64,000 nucleotides of DNA. Origin: Larkinella terrae (GTDB lineage Bacteria; Bacteroidota; Bacteroidia; Cytophagales; Spirosomataceae). The notes under the pieces were generated by a model that was not told where the DNA came from, made no database searches, and worked only from the letters and a program-made list of their open reading frames with translations. The DNA lies in assembly GCF_009668025.1 (NCBI RefSeq), contig NZ_WJXZ01000002.1:255216-319215 (forward strand), written 5' to 3'. Made by a program: the position numbers and the translations under genes. Below, one piece after another: positions 7,932 through 18,100 of this stretch (position 1 is the stretch's first letter; each line of letters starts with the position of its first letter).

Positions 7932-8609
7932 ATGAAAGTACTGGTAGTAGAAGATGAAAAAGGCCTGGCCGAAAGCATCAGCGACTATATGAACAAGGAG
8001 GGGTATATTTGCGAAACAGCGGCCACGTTTCGGGAAGCTGACGAGCGGATTTACCTTTACGATTACGATTGTGTGATCGTGGACCTGACGCTGCCCGACG
8101 GCAACGGTTTTCAGTTGATCGAAACGCTGAAAAAGCTGCTGGCGACCACCGGCGTCATCATCATTTCGGCCCGTAACGCGCTGGAAGACAAGATCCGGGG
8201 GCTGGAAATCGGCTCGGACGATTACCTGACCAAACCGTTCCACCTCTCGGAACTGAACGCCCGGGTGAAATCGCTGATCCGACGGCGGAATTTTGGGGGG
8301 CATACCGAAATCCGGTTTCGGGAAATCCGGGTCAATCCGGCGTCGCGGAAGGTGTATGTCAACGGTCAACTGACAATTATTTCCCGGAAAGAATACGATT
8401 TACTGCTGTATTTTCTGTCGAATATTGACGTGGTGCTGACCAAAGTTTCCATCGCCGAGCATTTGTGGGGCGACAACATCGACTCGGCGGATTCGCTGGA
8501 TATGGTGTATTCACACATCAAAAACCTGCGCCGGAAACTACTGGAAAAAGGCGGTTCGGATTATGTGCGCTCGGTGTACGGAATTGGTTACAAATTTGGA
8601 GAATCTTGA
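7932..8609 (+). CDS. OmpR-family response regulator
   Basis: 225-residue DNA-binding response regulator. Receiver domain at residues 1-115 with acidic pocket (VVEDE), phospho-acceptor Asp51 in VDLTLPDGNG, and Lys101 in DDYLTKPF; winged-helix Trans_reg_C domain at about 125-222 (SRKEYDLLLYFLSN, SADSLDMVYSHIKNLRRKL, VRSVYGIGYKF). It would be phosphorylated by the kinase whose TTG start overlaps its stop codon. Targets unknown. The two-gene unit is preceded by repeat A copy 4. Confidence 0.95.
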   Translation: MKVLVVEDEKGLAESISDYMNKEGYICETAATFREADERIYLYDYDCVIVDLTLPDGNGFQLIETLKKLLATTGVIIISARNALEDKIRGLEIGSDDYLTKPFHLSELNARVKSLIRRRNFGGHTEIRFREIRVNPASRKVYVNGQLTIISRKEYDLLLYFLSNIDVVLTKVSIAEHLWGDNIDSADSLDMVYSHIKNLRRKLLEKGGSDYVRSVYGIGYKFGES

Positions 8610-9880
8610 AACTTCTCGCCAAAACCAATCAAATTTATCTGGCCTTTTCGCTGGCCATTTACCTCTTCGCCGGGCTGGCCTTTTACCAGGTGGTCCGGAT
8701 TCTGATTTACCGGGAAGTGGAAAGCCGTCTGAGGGTCGAACGGCTTGATTTTGAAGCCTATATCCGTCTGCACAAAGTCTGGTCGGACAGCACCTATTTC
8801 GTCGAAAACAAGATTGACGTTGACCCGGTCAGTGCTCATGCACCGCAAACGGAGTCGTTTACGGACACGCTGATCCGCAATCGCTACGACAACGAGCTGA
8901 TGCCATTTCGGCAGTTCACATTTTACGTACCCATTCAGGGCGTCACGCACCGGGTTTCGATCCGGAAATCGCTGATTCAATCCTACCAGCTCATGGAGGT
9001 CATTACGGCAACGATGGTGGTTTGTCTGGGCTTATTGTTGCTGGGCACCTTCTGGTTTCAGGGCAAATTGTCGGGGCGGCTCTGGCATCCATTTTACGAA
9101 ACGCTGTCGCGCATCAAGCGGTTTAATCTGGCGAGTGCGACGCCCCTGCAACTCGACAAACCGGAAATCAATGAGTTTCGGGAACTGAACGAGGTGTTGC
9201 GGAAAATGGGCGACAAAATGCAGCAGGATTACCGCAGCCTGAAAGAATTTACCGAAAATGCGTCCCACGAAATTCAGACCCCGCTGGCGTTGATCAACGC
9301 GAAAGTTGAGCAACTGATTCAGTCGGAAAAACTGACCGAAACGCAGGGCCGCTGGATCGAAGATATTTACCAGGCTTCCCGGCGCATGGCCCGGCTGAAT
9401 CAGGGATTGCTGTTGCTGGCGAAGATTGAAAATCAGCAGTTTACCGCTAACCACACAATTGATCTGACGGTTTTGCTGTCCGAAAAACTGGACGACATGG
9501 AGGAGGTGCTGATTCACAAGCAGATTGCCGTGGAGATTTCCCAATCGATGCCGTTTGAAGTCCAGCTTCCGCCGTCGCTGGCCGACAGCCTCGTGACGAA
9601 TCTGGTGAATAATGCCATCAAACACAACCACGCGAACGGGCGGCTGGAACTGGCGTCGGATGGTGAAAAATTGTGGCTGGGCAATACCGGCAGTGCCCTG
9701 GTTTCGTCGCCCGAGCGGTTATTCGAACGCTTCAAAAAGGAAGGTTCCAGCTCGGATTCCGTGGGGTTAGGGCTGGCGATTATCAAGGAAATCTGCGACA
9801 ACTACGGCTTGCAGGTTCAGTATCAGGAAACCAGCGGCTGGCACCGGTTTTGCATTTCCCGAAAACCGGAAACGGAGTAG
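8606..9880 (+). CDS. Sensor histidine kinase (partner of the OmpR-type regulator)
   Basis: 424-residue inner-membrane kinase. I place the start at TTG 8606, which overlaps the regulator stop (TTGA); the longer frame opening at 8465 lies inside the regulator gene and encodes no domain. Two membrane helices (about residues 11-33 and 133-153) enclose a roughly 100-residue periplasmic sensor. The HisKA domain has His221 in ASHEIQTPLALI, followed by the HATPase region (NLVNNAIKHN, then GLGLAIIKEI). The sensor domain is not recognisable. The tight overlap supports a cognate pair. No other gene is in the transcription unit. Confidence 0.93.
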   Translation: MKLLAKTNQIYLAFSLAIYLFAGLAFYQVVRILIYREVESRLRVERLDFEAYIRLHKVWSDSTYFVENKIDVDPVSAHAPQTESFTDTLIRNRYDNELMPFRQFTFYVPIQGVTHRVSIRKSLIQSYQLMEVITATMVVCLGLLLLGTFWFQGKLSGRLWHPFYETLSRIKRFNLASATPLQLDKPEINEFRELNEVLRKMGDKMQQDYRSLKEFTENASHEIQTPLALINAKVEQLIQSEKLTETQGRWIEDIYQASRRMARLNQGLLLLAKIENQQFTANHTIDLTVLLSEKLDDMEEVLIHKQIAVEISQSMPFEVQLPPSLADSLVTNLVNNAIKHNHANGRLELASDGEKLWLGNTGSALVSSPERLFERFKKEGSSSDSVGLGLAIIKEICDNYGLQVQYQETSGWHRFCISRKPETE

Positions 9881-9906
9881 GAGGGAATTGGGTTGAGAAC
9901 CAGATC

Positions 9907-10968
9907 TCACGCCATCCCCAAAAAACGCACGTAGCGGTTTTTGGCCTCGGTCAGTGCCTGATGCTGCCCGTCGCTGAGGGGTGCAAACAGCCGGGTTTCA
10001 ATTAAAACCGCAGTCTTTTTCAAGGTCCGTTTCCAGGTGCCGACGATCTGGCCATCGACAACAATTACCGGACTGAAAATGCCGTTCCCGGTGGCGGTGA
10101 TTTGCTCGGGACTCAATCCGTCGAACGGGGCGCTGCGGTCTTTGTAGGCAACCAGGTACTCGTCATAAACCGGTAACAGATACGCCGTCGTCCCGGCCTT
10201 TTTCGGCACTGAAATCGACGGCATCCAGTACGTCTGCCCGTCGACGACTTCCAACACCAAACCGGACTTGATCAGTTCCAGGCCAGCCCGGGCCTCGGTC
10301 AGCGTCAGGCTCGACCACCAGCTAAAATCCGCTACTGTGGCCGGGCCGTGGCTGGTAAAATACCGCCTGGTGAATTCGGCCAAGGCTTCGTCGCGCAACA
10401 GACTTTTGGTTTTGGGAACCCATTCGTCGAGCAACGCAAATGTAAATTCGTTTTGGCTGCGGCCACTGTGGCAGATCAGGCGGTCGTAGGAAGCGCGACC
10501 GAGCAGAATTCCCAGGCGGTTTTCGTCCGTCGGAATCCCGGCTTCCTGCAACCGGATTTTCAGTTCGCTGCGTTTTAGTTGTTTCTCACCTTCCAGCGCT
10601 TTCGTCAGCACGCCGTAGCATTTCGTAATCGCGGTTTCGTCCAGTTCGTTTCGGCGCCAATAATTGGCGTAGAGCGCCTGCGACCGGGGATGCAGCAATT
10701 CGAGAATCCAGTGAATATCGGCAGCCCCCACGAAATGCAGCGTGCCGCGCATCGGCCAGGTGCGGATCACGGTTCGGTCGGCAATCGACTGCTCGATATC
10801 CACCTCCGTTAAACCGGGCAGCCGGTTGCCAATGGCCCATTTCCCGGCGGCATAATCCTGTGCCTGAACCGCCCCGAACCAGGATACCACCTCGCCGGGT
10901 GTCGTCAGGGTTTGTTGCGTCAGTTGCTGATTATGCAGCCGGTACGTGCTGATTTCGTTATTTGTCAT
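9907..10968 (-). CDS. AlkZ/YcaQ-like winged-helix (HTH_42) protein
   Basis: 353-residue protein of the HTH_42 superfamily, which includes the DNA glycosylases AlkZ and YcaQ that remove alkylated or crosslinked bases. The family core is visible: GAVQAQDYAAGKWAIG, with Q35-x-Q37 in the position of the catalytic Q-x-Q/D motif, and TWPMRGTLHF about 30 residues later; the C-terminal part holds PVYDEYLVAYKDR. Glycosylase activity is inferred from the family, and many members are untested. It converges with the kinase gene (26-nt gap). The next gene upstream on the same strand is DinB-like, which is of interest only as possible shared damage context. Confidence 0.82.
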   Translation of the reverse strand: MTNNEISTYRLHNQQLTQQTLTTPGEVVSWFGAVQAQDYAAGKWAIGNRLPGLTEVDIEQSIADRTVIRTWPMRGTLHFVGAADIHWILELLHPRSQALYANYWRRNELDETAITKCYGVLTKALEGEKQLKRSELKIRLQEAGIPTDENRLGILLGRASYDRLICHSGRSQNEFTFALLDEWVPKTKSLLRDEALAEFTRRYFTSHGPATVADFSWWSSLTLTEARAGLELIKSGLVLEVVDGQTYWMPSISVPKKAGTTAYLLPVYDEYLVAYKDRSAPFDGLSPEQITATGNGIFSPVIVVDGQIVGTWKRTLKKTAVLIETRLFAPLSDGQHQALTEAKNRYVRFLGMA

Positions 10969-10988
10969 ACTTAAAAGATCCAGAAATG

Positions 10989-11019
10989 CCGCTGTCAGGG
11001 TCTCCGACCGCTGTCAGGG
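10989..11019. repeat. Repeat family C: two CCGCTGTCAGGG units, 19-nt period
   Basis: CCGCTGTCAGGG occurs at 10989-11000 and 11008-11019. The reverse-complement word CCCTGACAGCGG, also at a 19-nt period, recurs at 32095-32125 together with more degenerate units, so this is a dispersed tandem repeat. Confidence 0.75.
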
Positions 11020-11063
11020 CTACAAATTGTCTCTATTCTCTTGTCTATCCTCTCTAATCTATT

Positions 11064-11591
11064 TCAACTCATCAAAAAATAAAAACTATAATCCGTCATC
11101 GGGGCGTCGGTCAGGCCCACATTCCGGCCGATGGTCACGACTTGCCCCCGGTGGTAGCTGCTGTGGTTCAGGCAATGCTGGAGAAATTCGATCCGCGAAC
11201 GAACCCCTTCGACCCAGGGCGTCGTCAGCACAACTTCCTGCTGCCAGTCCGAGTCGGTGAGCGACTGAACATAATCCGCCAGTTCCGCCGATTGGTCCAC
11301 AATTCCCTCAAAAACGTCCTCGACGGTACCGTCAAATCCCAGCAGCCGGAACGAAGGCGGGGGCGGAACTTGTTGCAATACCGAAACCCAGAACCGTTGC
11401 GTATCCCAGATATGCACCAGCGTTTCTTTCAGACTCGGAAAACTCGAAGGTACGGTTTTCTCCATTAGGTCAACCGGTTTTGTTTTCAGCCACTCGACCA
11501 GCTTTTGGTTGGCCCATTGATTGTAAATGGCCAAATCGGTCAGAAAGGATGCCAGCGTCAGTTCGGTTTTTTCTGCAATTGCGTGTGCCAT
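11064..11591 (-). CDS. DinB-family protein
   Basis: 175-residue four-helix-bundle protein of the DinB/YfiT superfamily. The three-histidine metal site is visible: His60 in ETLVHIWDTQRFW, and His143 and His147 in LNHSSYHRGQV; the N-terminal IYNQWANQKL motif is also typical. Family members are metal-dependent thiol-S-transferases (including bacillithiol transferases) or are of unknown function. A link with bacillithiol would fit the YpdA gene at 31 kb, but nothing here shows the substrate. It is divergent from the acetyltransferase gene. Confidence 0.88.
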   Translation of the reverse strand: MAHAIAEKTELTLASFLTDLAIYNQWANQKLVEWLKTKPVDLMEKTVPSSFPSLKETLVHIWDTQRFWVSVLQQVPPPPSFRLLGFDGTVEDVFEGIVDQSAELADYVQSLTDSDWQQEVVLTTPWVEGVRSRIEFLQHCLNHSSYHRGQVVTIGRNVGLTDAPMTDYSFYFLMS

Positions 11592-11711
11592 GATGAGGTT
11601 GTTTTTGTGTAATCAAATTTACAACCGACCTGTGACAGCCCTATGTCAGCAGCCAAAACCGCCTGTGCGAATATGTGAAAAATTTCCCCGTTCTTTTTTT
11701 CATCCCATCTC

Positions 11712-11719
11712 TACCTTTG
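11712..11719 (+). promoter_or_regulatory. -7 element TACCTTTG only 5 nt before the NAT start codon
   Basis: TACCTTTG matches TAnnTTTG. Only five nucleotides separate it from the ATG at 11725, so initiation at the usual distance would give a transcript that starts at or within a base or two of the start codon. Confidence 0.5.
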
Positions 11720-11724
11720 TACGC

Positions 11725-12606
11725 ATGAACGCAACTACTGATCAGGAAACAGAACCGGTTCCGATAACGCCGGAAATCGATTTAGACGCTTACTTTCAGC
11801 GCATTGGCTATGCCGGGGAGCGTACGCCAACACTCGAAACGCTGCGGACGATTCAACGCCTGCACGTCGCAACCATTCCGTTCGAAAACCTCAATCCGTT
11901 GCTGGGAATTCCGGTGTTGCTCGATAGCGACGCGTTGCAGCGGAAAATGATCCACGGCGGTCGGGGCGGTTATTGTTTCGAACAAAACCGGCTGATGAGT
12001 TTCGTTTTGCAGGCACTCGGTTTTCGGGTGCGGGGGCTGGCCGCCCGCGTCCTCTGGAACGTTCCCGAAGGCGAAACCAAACCCATTACCCACCAGGTGC
12101 TGCGGGTGGAAGTGGGGGAGGAGTCGTACCTGGTCGATGTCGGTTTCGGTGGTTTGTCGCCGACGGGGCCGCTTCTGCTGGAATTGAATACCGTGCAGAC
12201 AACGCCCCACGAACCTTTCCGGCTGATCGAGCCGGACGACGAACTGGTGCTTCAGGCGTATGTCAAAGAAGGCTGGAAGTCGCTGTACCGCTTTACGTTG
12301 CGGGAATTTCTGTTGCCCGATTATCAGGTCTTTAGCTGGTATTTGTGTACGCATCCAACTTCTTATTTTACCAGCAGCCTGGCCGTTGCCCGAACCATCC
12401 CCGATCGTCGGTACGGCCTTCGCAACACCCTGCTGACAACGCACCGGCTCGGTGGCGAATCCGAGCAGCGGGAACTGACCAGCGTGGCCGAATTCCGCAC
12501 CGTTCTTGAAGAGATTTTTCTACTGACGCTGCCCGAAACACCCCAACTCGCTATCGAGCTGCAACGGCTGATCGACGAAGCTGCAGCCGCAAAAAGAACC
12601 GCCTGA
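11725..12606 (+). CDS. Arylamine N-acetyltransferase
   Basis: 293-residue cytoplasmic enzyme that transfers acetyl from acetyl-CoA to arylamines and related amines. The Cys-His-Asp catalytic triad is complete: Cys84 in RGGYCFEQN, His123 in PITHQVLRV, Asp138 in YLVDVGFGG, with the family PFENLNPLLG segment before it. The start at ATG 11725 follows a TACCTTTG promoter element; the longer frame from 11527 overlaps the divergent DinB gene and carries no conserved sequence. The physiological substrate is unknown. Alone in its transcription unit. Confidence 0.93.
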   Translation: MNATTDQETEPVPITPEIDLDAYFQRIGYAGERTPTLETLRTIQRLHVATIPFENLNPLLGIPVLLDSDALQRKMIHGGRGGYCFEQNRLMSFVLQALGFRVRGLAARVLWNVPEGETKPITHQVLRVEVGEESYLVDVGFGGLSPTGPLLLELNTVQTTPHEPFRLIEPDDELVLQAYVKEGWKSLYRFTLREFLLPDYQVFSWYLCTHPTSYFTSSLAVARTIPDRRYGLRNTLLTTHRLGGESEQRELTSVAEFRTVLEEIFLLTLPETPQLAIELQRLIDEAAAAKRTA

Positions 12607-12680
12607 TGCTTCCCGGTTTTCTGTCGTGAAATGGTAAGTGGTTGTCGTTTTTTGGTACAGGTTACCCGGTTTCGACCCGG

Positions 12681-12688
12681 TACTTTTG
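12681..12688 (+). promoter_or_regulatory. -7 element TACTTTTG for the NTF2-like gene
   Basis: TACTTTTG fits TAnnTTTG and lies 12 nt before the ATG at 12701, implying a leader of only a few nucleotides. It also supports ATG 12701 over the upstream in-frame start at 12638. Confidence 0.5.
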
Positions 12689-12700
12689 TCAAAAAACAGA

Positions 12701-13222
12701 ATGAAAACAATCACACTTGCTCTGGTTATGGTCGTCAACAGCTTTGGAATTGCCCCAATCAATCGCACGAAAAAGGCAGAACCGGGCCGCCAGACCGTAA
12801 CCGGGCAGCAAAAACCAGAAACGATGGAAAAAGGAGCCGCCAAAGTGGTCAGTGATTTTCTGACTGCCGTACAAAAAGGAGATAATGCAACGGTAGCCGC
12901 CAGTCTGCACCCGAATATTGAGTGGAATCAGCCGGGCAATAACCGGTTTTCGGGCGCGAAAAAGTCGAGTACGGAAGTTTTTCAGATGGTGGGCGGCATG
13001 CTGGAAGTGTCGGCCCATACGCTGGAATTAACCGATGTGAAAGTAACCGCCGTCAACGGCAATACCGTCGCCTGTCTCGTCCACTGGAAAGCCGTGAAGC
13101 CTACCGGCCTGGTGCTGGATGTGGACAATATCGACGTTTATACCGTTGAAAACGAGCAGATTGTCAGTGCGAAAGTCTATTCGGCGGATATCACGCAGGA
13201 AGATGATTTCTGGCAAAAATAA
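12701..13222 (+). CDS. Secreted SnoaL/NTF2-like protein
   Basis: 173-residue protein starting MKTITLALVMVV with a short hydrophobic N-terminus that may be a signal peptide, then a spacer and a SnoaL-like (NTF2-fold) cone domain at about residues 45-170 (VVSDFLTAVQKGDNATVAASLHPNIEWNQ, split by GNNRFSG). Proteins with this fold are small isomerases, hydrolases or binding proteins; no catalytic residues can be assigned. Start chosen at 12701 because a TACTTTTG promoter element lies just upstream. Followed by a terminator hairpin at 13255. Confidence 0.75.
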   Translation: MKTITLALVMVVNSFGIAPINRTKKAEPGRQTVTGQQKPETMEKGAAKVVSDFLTAVQKGDNATVAASLHPNIEWNQPGNNRFSGAKKSSTEVFQMVGGMLEVSAHTLELTDVKVTAVNGNTVACLVHWKAVKPTGLVLDVDNIDVYTVENEQIVSAKVYSADITQEDDFWQK

Positions 13223-13254
13223 GCCCGGTGAAGCACTCCGATGAAGAACAATTT

Positions 13255-13291
13255 GCCCCGATCCTCCAGAAGGTCGGGGCTCTTCCTTTTT
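13255..13291 (+). terminator. Rho-independent terminator after the NTF2-like gene
   Basis: Stem GCCCCGA (13255-13261) pairs with TCGGGGC (13274-13280) around a 12-nt loop, followed by the T-rich TCTTCCTTTTTG. Confidence 0.8.
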
Positions 13292-13344
13292 GAAAGTAAA
13301 AAATAATTTAGCGAACTTGGGCCTTTCACGTTAACATCCTATTC

Positions 13345-13983
13345 ATGAAAATCGAAACCGTATTTCAAAATAACGAGAAATGGATTGCTGACAAGCTGGC
13401 CGTTAATGAAAACTACTTCAGCGACCTGTCAAAGGGGCAGCAGCCTGAGTTTCTCTATATTGGCTGTTCCGACAGCCGCGTTACCGCCGAAGATCTGATG
13501 GGAATTCAGCCGGGTGAGGCATTTGTTCACCGCAACATTGCCAACCTGGTCAACAACATCGATCTGAATGTAATGTCGGTGGTGAATTATGCCGTTCGGC
13601 ATTTGAAAGTGAATCACGTGGTGGTGTGCGGCCACTACAATTGTGGGGGCGTAAAAGCGGCCATGCAATCGGTTGATCTGGGGATTCTGAACCCGTGGCT
13701 GCGCAATATCCGCGATGTGTATCGGCTGCACAAAGACGAATTAAACGCCATTTCAGACACCGAGCTTCGTTACAAGCGGCTGGTGGAGCTGAACGTGGAG
13801 GAGCAATGCATGAACCTGATCAAAACCGCTGCCGTTCAGGAAGCCTACCGCGAGCGGGGCGTGCGCGTCCACGGATGGGTTTTCGATATTGAATCCGGGC
13901 GACTGATCGATCTTAAAATCGATTTCGACCAGAAAATGAAGAGCATCCGGGAGATTTATAACCTTTATCCGGCAGAGGAATAA
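13345..13983 (+). CDS. Beta-class carbonic anhydrase
   Basis: 212-residue zinc enzyme interconverting CO2 and bicarbonate. Zinc ligands and catalytic dyad are visible: Cys41, Asp43 and Arg45 in GCSDSRV, and His97 with Cys100 in CGHYNCGGV; VHRNIANLV at residues 61-69 is also typical. The length is usual for the bacterial type. Cytoplasmic, single gene, with strong terminators on both sides. No bicarbonate transporter (SulP type) is adjacent. Confidence 0.96.
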   Translation: MKIETVFQNNEKWIADKLAVNENYFSDLSKGQQPEFLYIGCSDSRVTAEDLMGIQPGEAFVHRNIANLVNNIDLNVMSVVNYAVRHLKVNHVVVCGHYNCGGVKAAMQSVDLGILNPWLRNIRDVYRLHKDELNAISDTELRYKRLVELNVEEQCMNLIKTAAVQEAYRERGVRVHGWVFDIESGRLIDLKIDFDQKMKSIREIYNLYPAEE

Positions 13984-14000
13984 AACCGCTGATTTTTCAA

Positions 14001-14041
14001 AAACCGGGGTGGTTCAGCGCATGAGCTACCCCGGTTTTTTT
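14001..14041. terminator. Bidirectional terminator between convergent genes
   Basis: Stem AAACCGGGGT (14001-14010) pairs perfectly with ACCCCGGTTT (14028-14037), followed by a T run on the plus strand and preceded by A residues, so it can serve both the carbonic anhydrase gene and the convergent membrane protein gene. Confidence 0.8.
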
Positions 14042-14744
14042 ATTCCTGAATGCCGTATGGAATCAGCCGGAAGCGGTACCGAATGGTTAAATTTTGCTGA
14101 ACGCCGTCGGGCAGTGGCCCATCCTGCTGCTCAGGAACCGGGGCGGTCCACACCGACCATTCCGTGGATTGCTGCGGGTGCCGGGGAATATTCAGAATAA
14201 AATCGACCGGTTTGTTGTAAACGAAAATCCGCATTTTCCATTTGTTGGCATCCAGGGGCGTTGTGTCCCACGGCAGAATCACAAAATCGCCCTCTTCCCG
14301 GATTTGGTCCGGATGCGGCTCGTCCATATCCTGCCCGATGTACTGAAATTCGATGAGCGAATCAATCTTCGCGCCGTTCAGGAATGATTTCGGCAGACGC
14401 GCTTCGATACTCAAAACCGCCCGGCGGTCGGAGTAATCGAGCGAATAAGGCTGGTCAGACGTCCAGTTCAGGTACAGAACAAACCAGCCAACCAGCGCCA
14501 CACCGTCGTAGATCTGGAGATACCGCAGGTAGTTTTCAGCCAGATAATACCGGGCCAGAAACCATACGACGAAAAAGCCGACAAAAGCCGCCAGAAAACC
14601 GCCCCAGGTTCCGAGATAAGCCGCGGCCAGACCGCTGTCGCCGTTGAGTCCTCTGTTCGATGCGAAGACGAGGCCGGAAACCAGAAAGAAAAATAAGGGT
14701 GCCGTACAAATGCTGGCGACCAGTAGCGTGGCAAATCGTTCCAT
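14040..14744 (-). CDS. Hypothetical membrane protein
   Basis: 234-residue protein of unknown function. Three predicted membrane helices lie in the first 95 residues (about 8-28, 45-65 and 78-92), followed by a soluble domain of about 135 residues rich in beta-forming sequence and aromatic residues (DYSDRRAVLSIEARLP, WKMRIFVYNKP, IRYRFRLIPYG). The soluble part may be extracytoplasmic. No family was recognised. It converges on the carbonic anhydrase gene and shares its terminator. Confidence 0.7.
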   Translation of the reverse strand: MERFATLLVASICTAPLFFFLVSGLVFASNRGLNGDSGLAAAYLGTWGGFLAAFVGFFVVWFLARYYLAENYLRYLQIYDGVALVGWFVLYLNWTSDQPYSLDYSDRRAVLSIEARLPKSFLNGAKIDSLIEFQYIGQDMDEPHPDQIREEGDFVILPWDTTPLDANKWKMRIFVYNKPVDFILNIPRHPQQSTEWSVWTAPVPEQQDGPLPDGVQQNLTIRYRFRLIPYGIQE

Positions 14745-15115
14745 AATGACTCAAAATAACGGAGGAGCGGACTGTTTTTCAGGCGGAAATCAATACCGGG
14801 CCGGATTGGGTAAACAGGAACTCGGAATTGACCAATGGTTCACAGCAGGGTGGCGGCTCACGGCTGCGATCCAAAACATTAAAACCGATTATTTATTTAC
14901 TTCCCGCACCGCCATTTTCATCGGTAAAATCCTTTCGGTTGAACCCGATAATCCAGCGGTTTTGTACAATAAACAGCGTTAAAAGCGTATTCCAAAAATC
15001 ACCCGATAAGGCAAAATTTTACGCACGATTTTTGATATAATATTCTAATTACCAGACATAGTTATACTATATTGAGAAAAATTTATTTATTGAAAAAGAA
15101 TTTAAAGGGCTTATT
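14745..15115. other. Intergenic region upstream of the hybrid sensor gene
   Basis: 371 nt between divergent genes with no supported coding sequence; open frames across it show no recognisable protein. The last 100 nt are strongly AT-rich (around 15030-15110), consistent with a promoter for the hybrid kinase, but no exact TAnnTTTG was found. Confidence 0.55.
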
Positions 15116-18100
15116 ATGAAACCAGTACACGTCGTTCTATTCTTGTTTTTTTTACTGGTTCTGCCATTTAACGCCCAACCAAATCCAATTCGCTTCAAGC
15201 ATATTACAACGAACGAGGGGCTTTCACAAAACAACGTAACCTGTATTTTACAGGACAAACGGGGCTTCATGTGGTTTGGCACGCAGGACGGGTTAAACCG
15301 GTACGATGGCTATACGTTTACCGTGTACCGCAACGACCCCAAAAACCCCACCAGCCTGAGCCATAATTTTATTCGGTCGCTTTATGAAGACCGGAAAGGA
15401 CGGTTGTGGGTCGGGAGCGAAGATGGCGGTTTGAGCCTGTTCAACCGGGAAGCCGATAATTTTACCAACTACCAGCGGACGGCCGACAACCTGAATAGCC
15501 TGAGTCATAATCAGGTCATGACCATCGTGGAAGACCGGCGGGGTTTTTTGTGGGTAGGTACGTTTGGGGGCGGTTTGAACCGCTTCGATCCAACCACCCG
15601 AACGTTCACGCATTTCACCCATGATCCCGCCAAACCCGGCAGTTTAAACGATGATTTTATCCATGATCTGCTGGTGGATACGCAGGGCCGGGTCTGGGCC
15701 GCTACCGATGGGGGTGGACTGGATGAGTTTGATGCGACAACCCAGACGTTCCGGCATTTTATCAATAATCCGGCGGATAAAACGTCGCTGAGTTTCAATA
15801 GCCTGCGGGCGGTTTTTGAAGATTCACAGCAACGGATCTGGGTGGCTACCGAAGGGGGCGGTTTGAACCTGTTGAATCCCGATCAACGCACGTTTACCCG
15901 TTTCCAGAACAACCCGGCCAACCCCAATTCCATCAGCCACAACGACGTCATTTCGCTGGAAGAAGGGCGCGGGGGCAGCCTGTGGATTGGTACTCGCAAC
16001 GGCGGAATCAACGTTCTGAGCAAAGATCTTACCACGTTTACCCGCTATCCGTACAGCGAAACCAACGGCGAAGGGTTGAATAATGGCTCGATTTACGCCA
16101 TCCGCCGGGATCGCAAAGGCGATATGTGGATCGGAACGTACAGTGGCGGTATTAATTTTTACGACCGCGAACCCCGCAAATTTGAACTCTACGAAAAGGA
16201 TAAATATAACCCCAATAGCCTGAGTAACAACAACGTCCTGTCGGTGATCGAAGATGCGCAGGGAACCATCTGGATGGGAACCGACGGCGGTGGGCTTAAC
16301 CGGCTGGTGCGCCGGACGAATCAATACACCCGGTTTTTGCACAATCCCGAGAATCCGGCCAGCATCGGCAGCGATTTTGTCATGTGCGTTTACGAAGATC
16401 GCGACCATACTATCTGGACCGGAAATTACAAAGGCGGCCTCAGTTTATGGAAAAAGGAAACGGGCGGTTTTTACAATTTCGCCCGCAGCGACGGGGCGGA
16501 TGGCATCAGCCACGAAAGCATCTGTACGATTATTGAAGACCAGGAGGGAAACCTGTGGCTGGGAACGCTCGGGGCGGGCGTCAGCCGCTACAATAAAAAA
16601 ACCGGGCGGTTTGTCCATTACCGGCCCAATCCAACCGTCGCCGGTTCCATTGCGCACGCGGTGATTCGTTCGTTGTATTGCGACCGGAACGGTATCGTCT
16701 GGGTCGGTACGGAAGGCGGTGGTCTCAACCGGTTTGACCGGCAAACCAATACGTTTACGGCTTATCGTTACAACCGGAAACTACCGGGGAGCCTGAGCAA
16801 TAACTTAGTCAATCGGATTTATGAAGATTCCCACGGCAATTTGTGGGTCGGCACCGACAGCGGCCTGAATCGTTTCAATGCCAAAACTCAGTCCTTCGTT
16901 ACGTATCTCCAGCAGGACGGATTGCCGAATGACGTGATTCAGGGTATTGTGGAAGATAACCACAACAATCTGTGGATCAGCACCAATAAGGGACTGAGTA
17001 AATTCAATCCGCGCACTAAAACTTTCCGGAACTATGGCATTAGCGACGGTTTGCAGGGCAATTCGTTCAACCGGAGGGCGGTTTTTGAAGGCCCGCAGGG
17101 GGAAATTTTCTTTGGCGGTACCAACGGCCTGACGACATTTTTCCCCGACAGTTTGCGGGATAATCCAACCATTCCGCCGGTTTTCATCACCGACTTCCAG
17201 CTTTTCAACCAACCGGTTGCAATTGGGGCGCCGGATTCTCCGCTGCTGAAAAGCATTAGCGAAACCACCGATATTACGCTGGCCTACTGGCAGTCGATGT
17301 TTTCGATGAAGTTTGCGGCCTTGAATTATTCCTTACCGGAAAAAAACCAGTATGCCTACAAGCTGGAAGGGTTTGACCGCAACTGGAATTTCGTCGGCAA
17401 CAACCGGTCGGCGACCTATACCAATCTCGATCCCGGCGAGTACGTTTTCCGGGTGAAAGCGTCGAATAACGATGGCATCTGGAACGAGCGGGGAACGGCG
17501 CTCAGGATCACGATTACTCCGCCTTACTGGAAAACCTGGTGGTTTCGGCTTGGCCTGGTGCTCGTGCTCCTTTTTGGCGCTTACGCCTTCTATCGGTGGC
17601 GGGTGAAAGCGATCGAGGCAAAGAAAAATGAGCTGGAAAAAGTCGTGAGCGAACGAACTGCCGAAGTGCTGTACCAGACCGAAGAACTCCAGACGCAGTC
17701 GGAACATTTACAGGCGCTTGTCGAGGAAATTCACGAACAGCGCGTTCAGGAGAAACAGGCGCGGGAAGAAGCCGAGAAGGCCAATCAGGCCAAAAGCGTC
17801 TTTCTGGCCACGATGAGCCACGAAATCCGGACGCCCATGAACGGCGTGCTGGGCATGACTTACCTGCTTCAGGAAACCGAACTTTCGGAAGAACAGCACG
17901 AATACGTCGATACGATTCACCAGTGCGGAACCAACCTGCTGGGCGTTATCAACGACATTCTGGATTTTTCCAAGATTGAGTCCGGCAGTCTGGAACTGGA
18001 GTTGCAGGATGTCGACCTGCGGCATTGCATCGAAGACGTGCTGGATTTGTTTGCCGGTAAAGCCGCCGAACTGGAACTGGATCTGGTGTATGAAATCGGG

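Noticed and set aside
14828-15040. Open frames in the gap before the hybrid sensor gene
   Set aside because: Low-complexity sequence with no conserved pattern; more likely promoter DNA.
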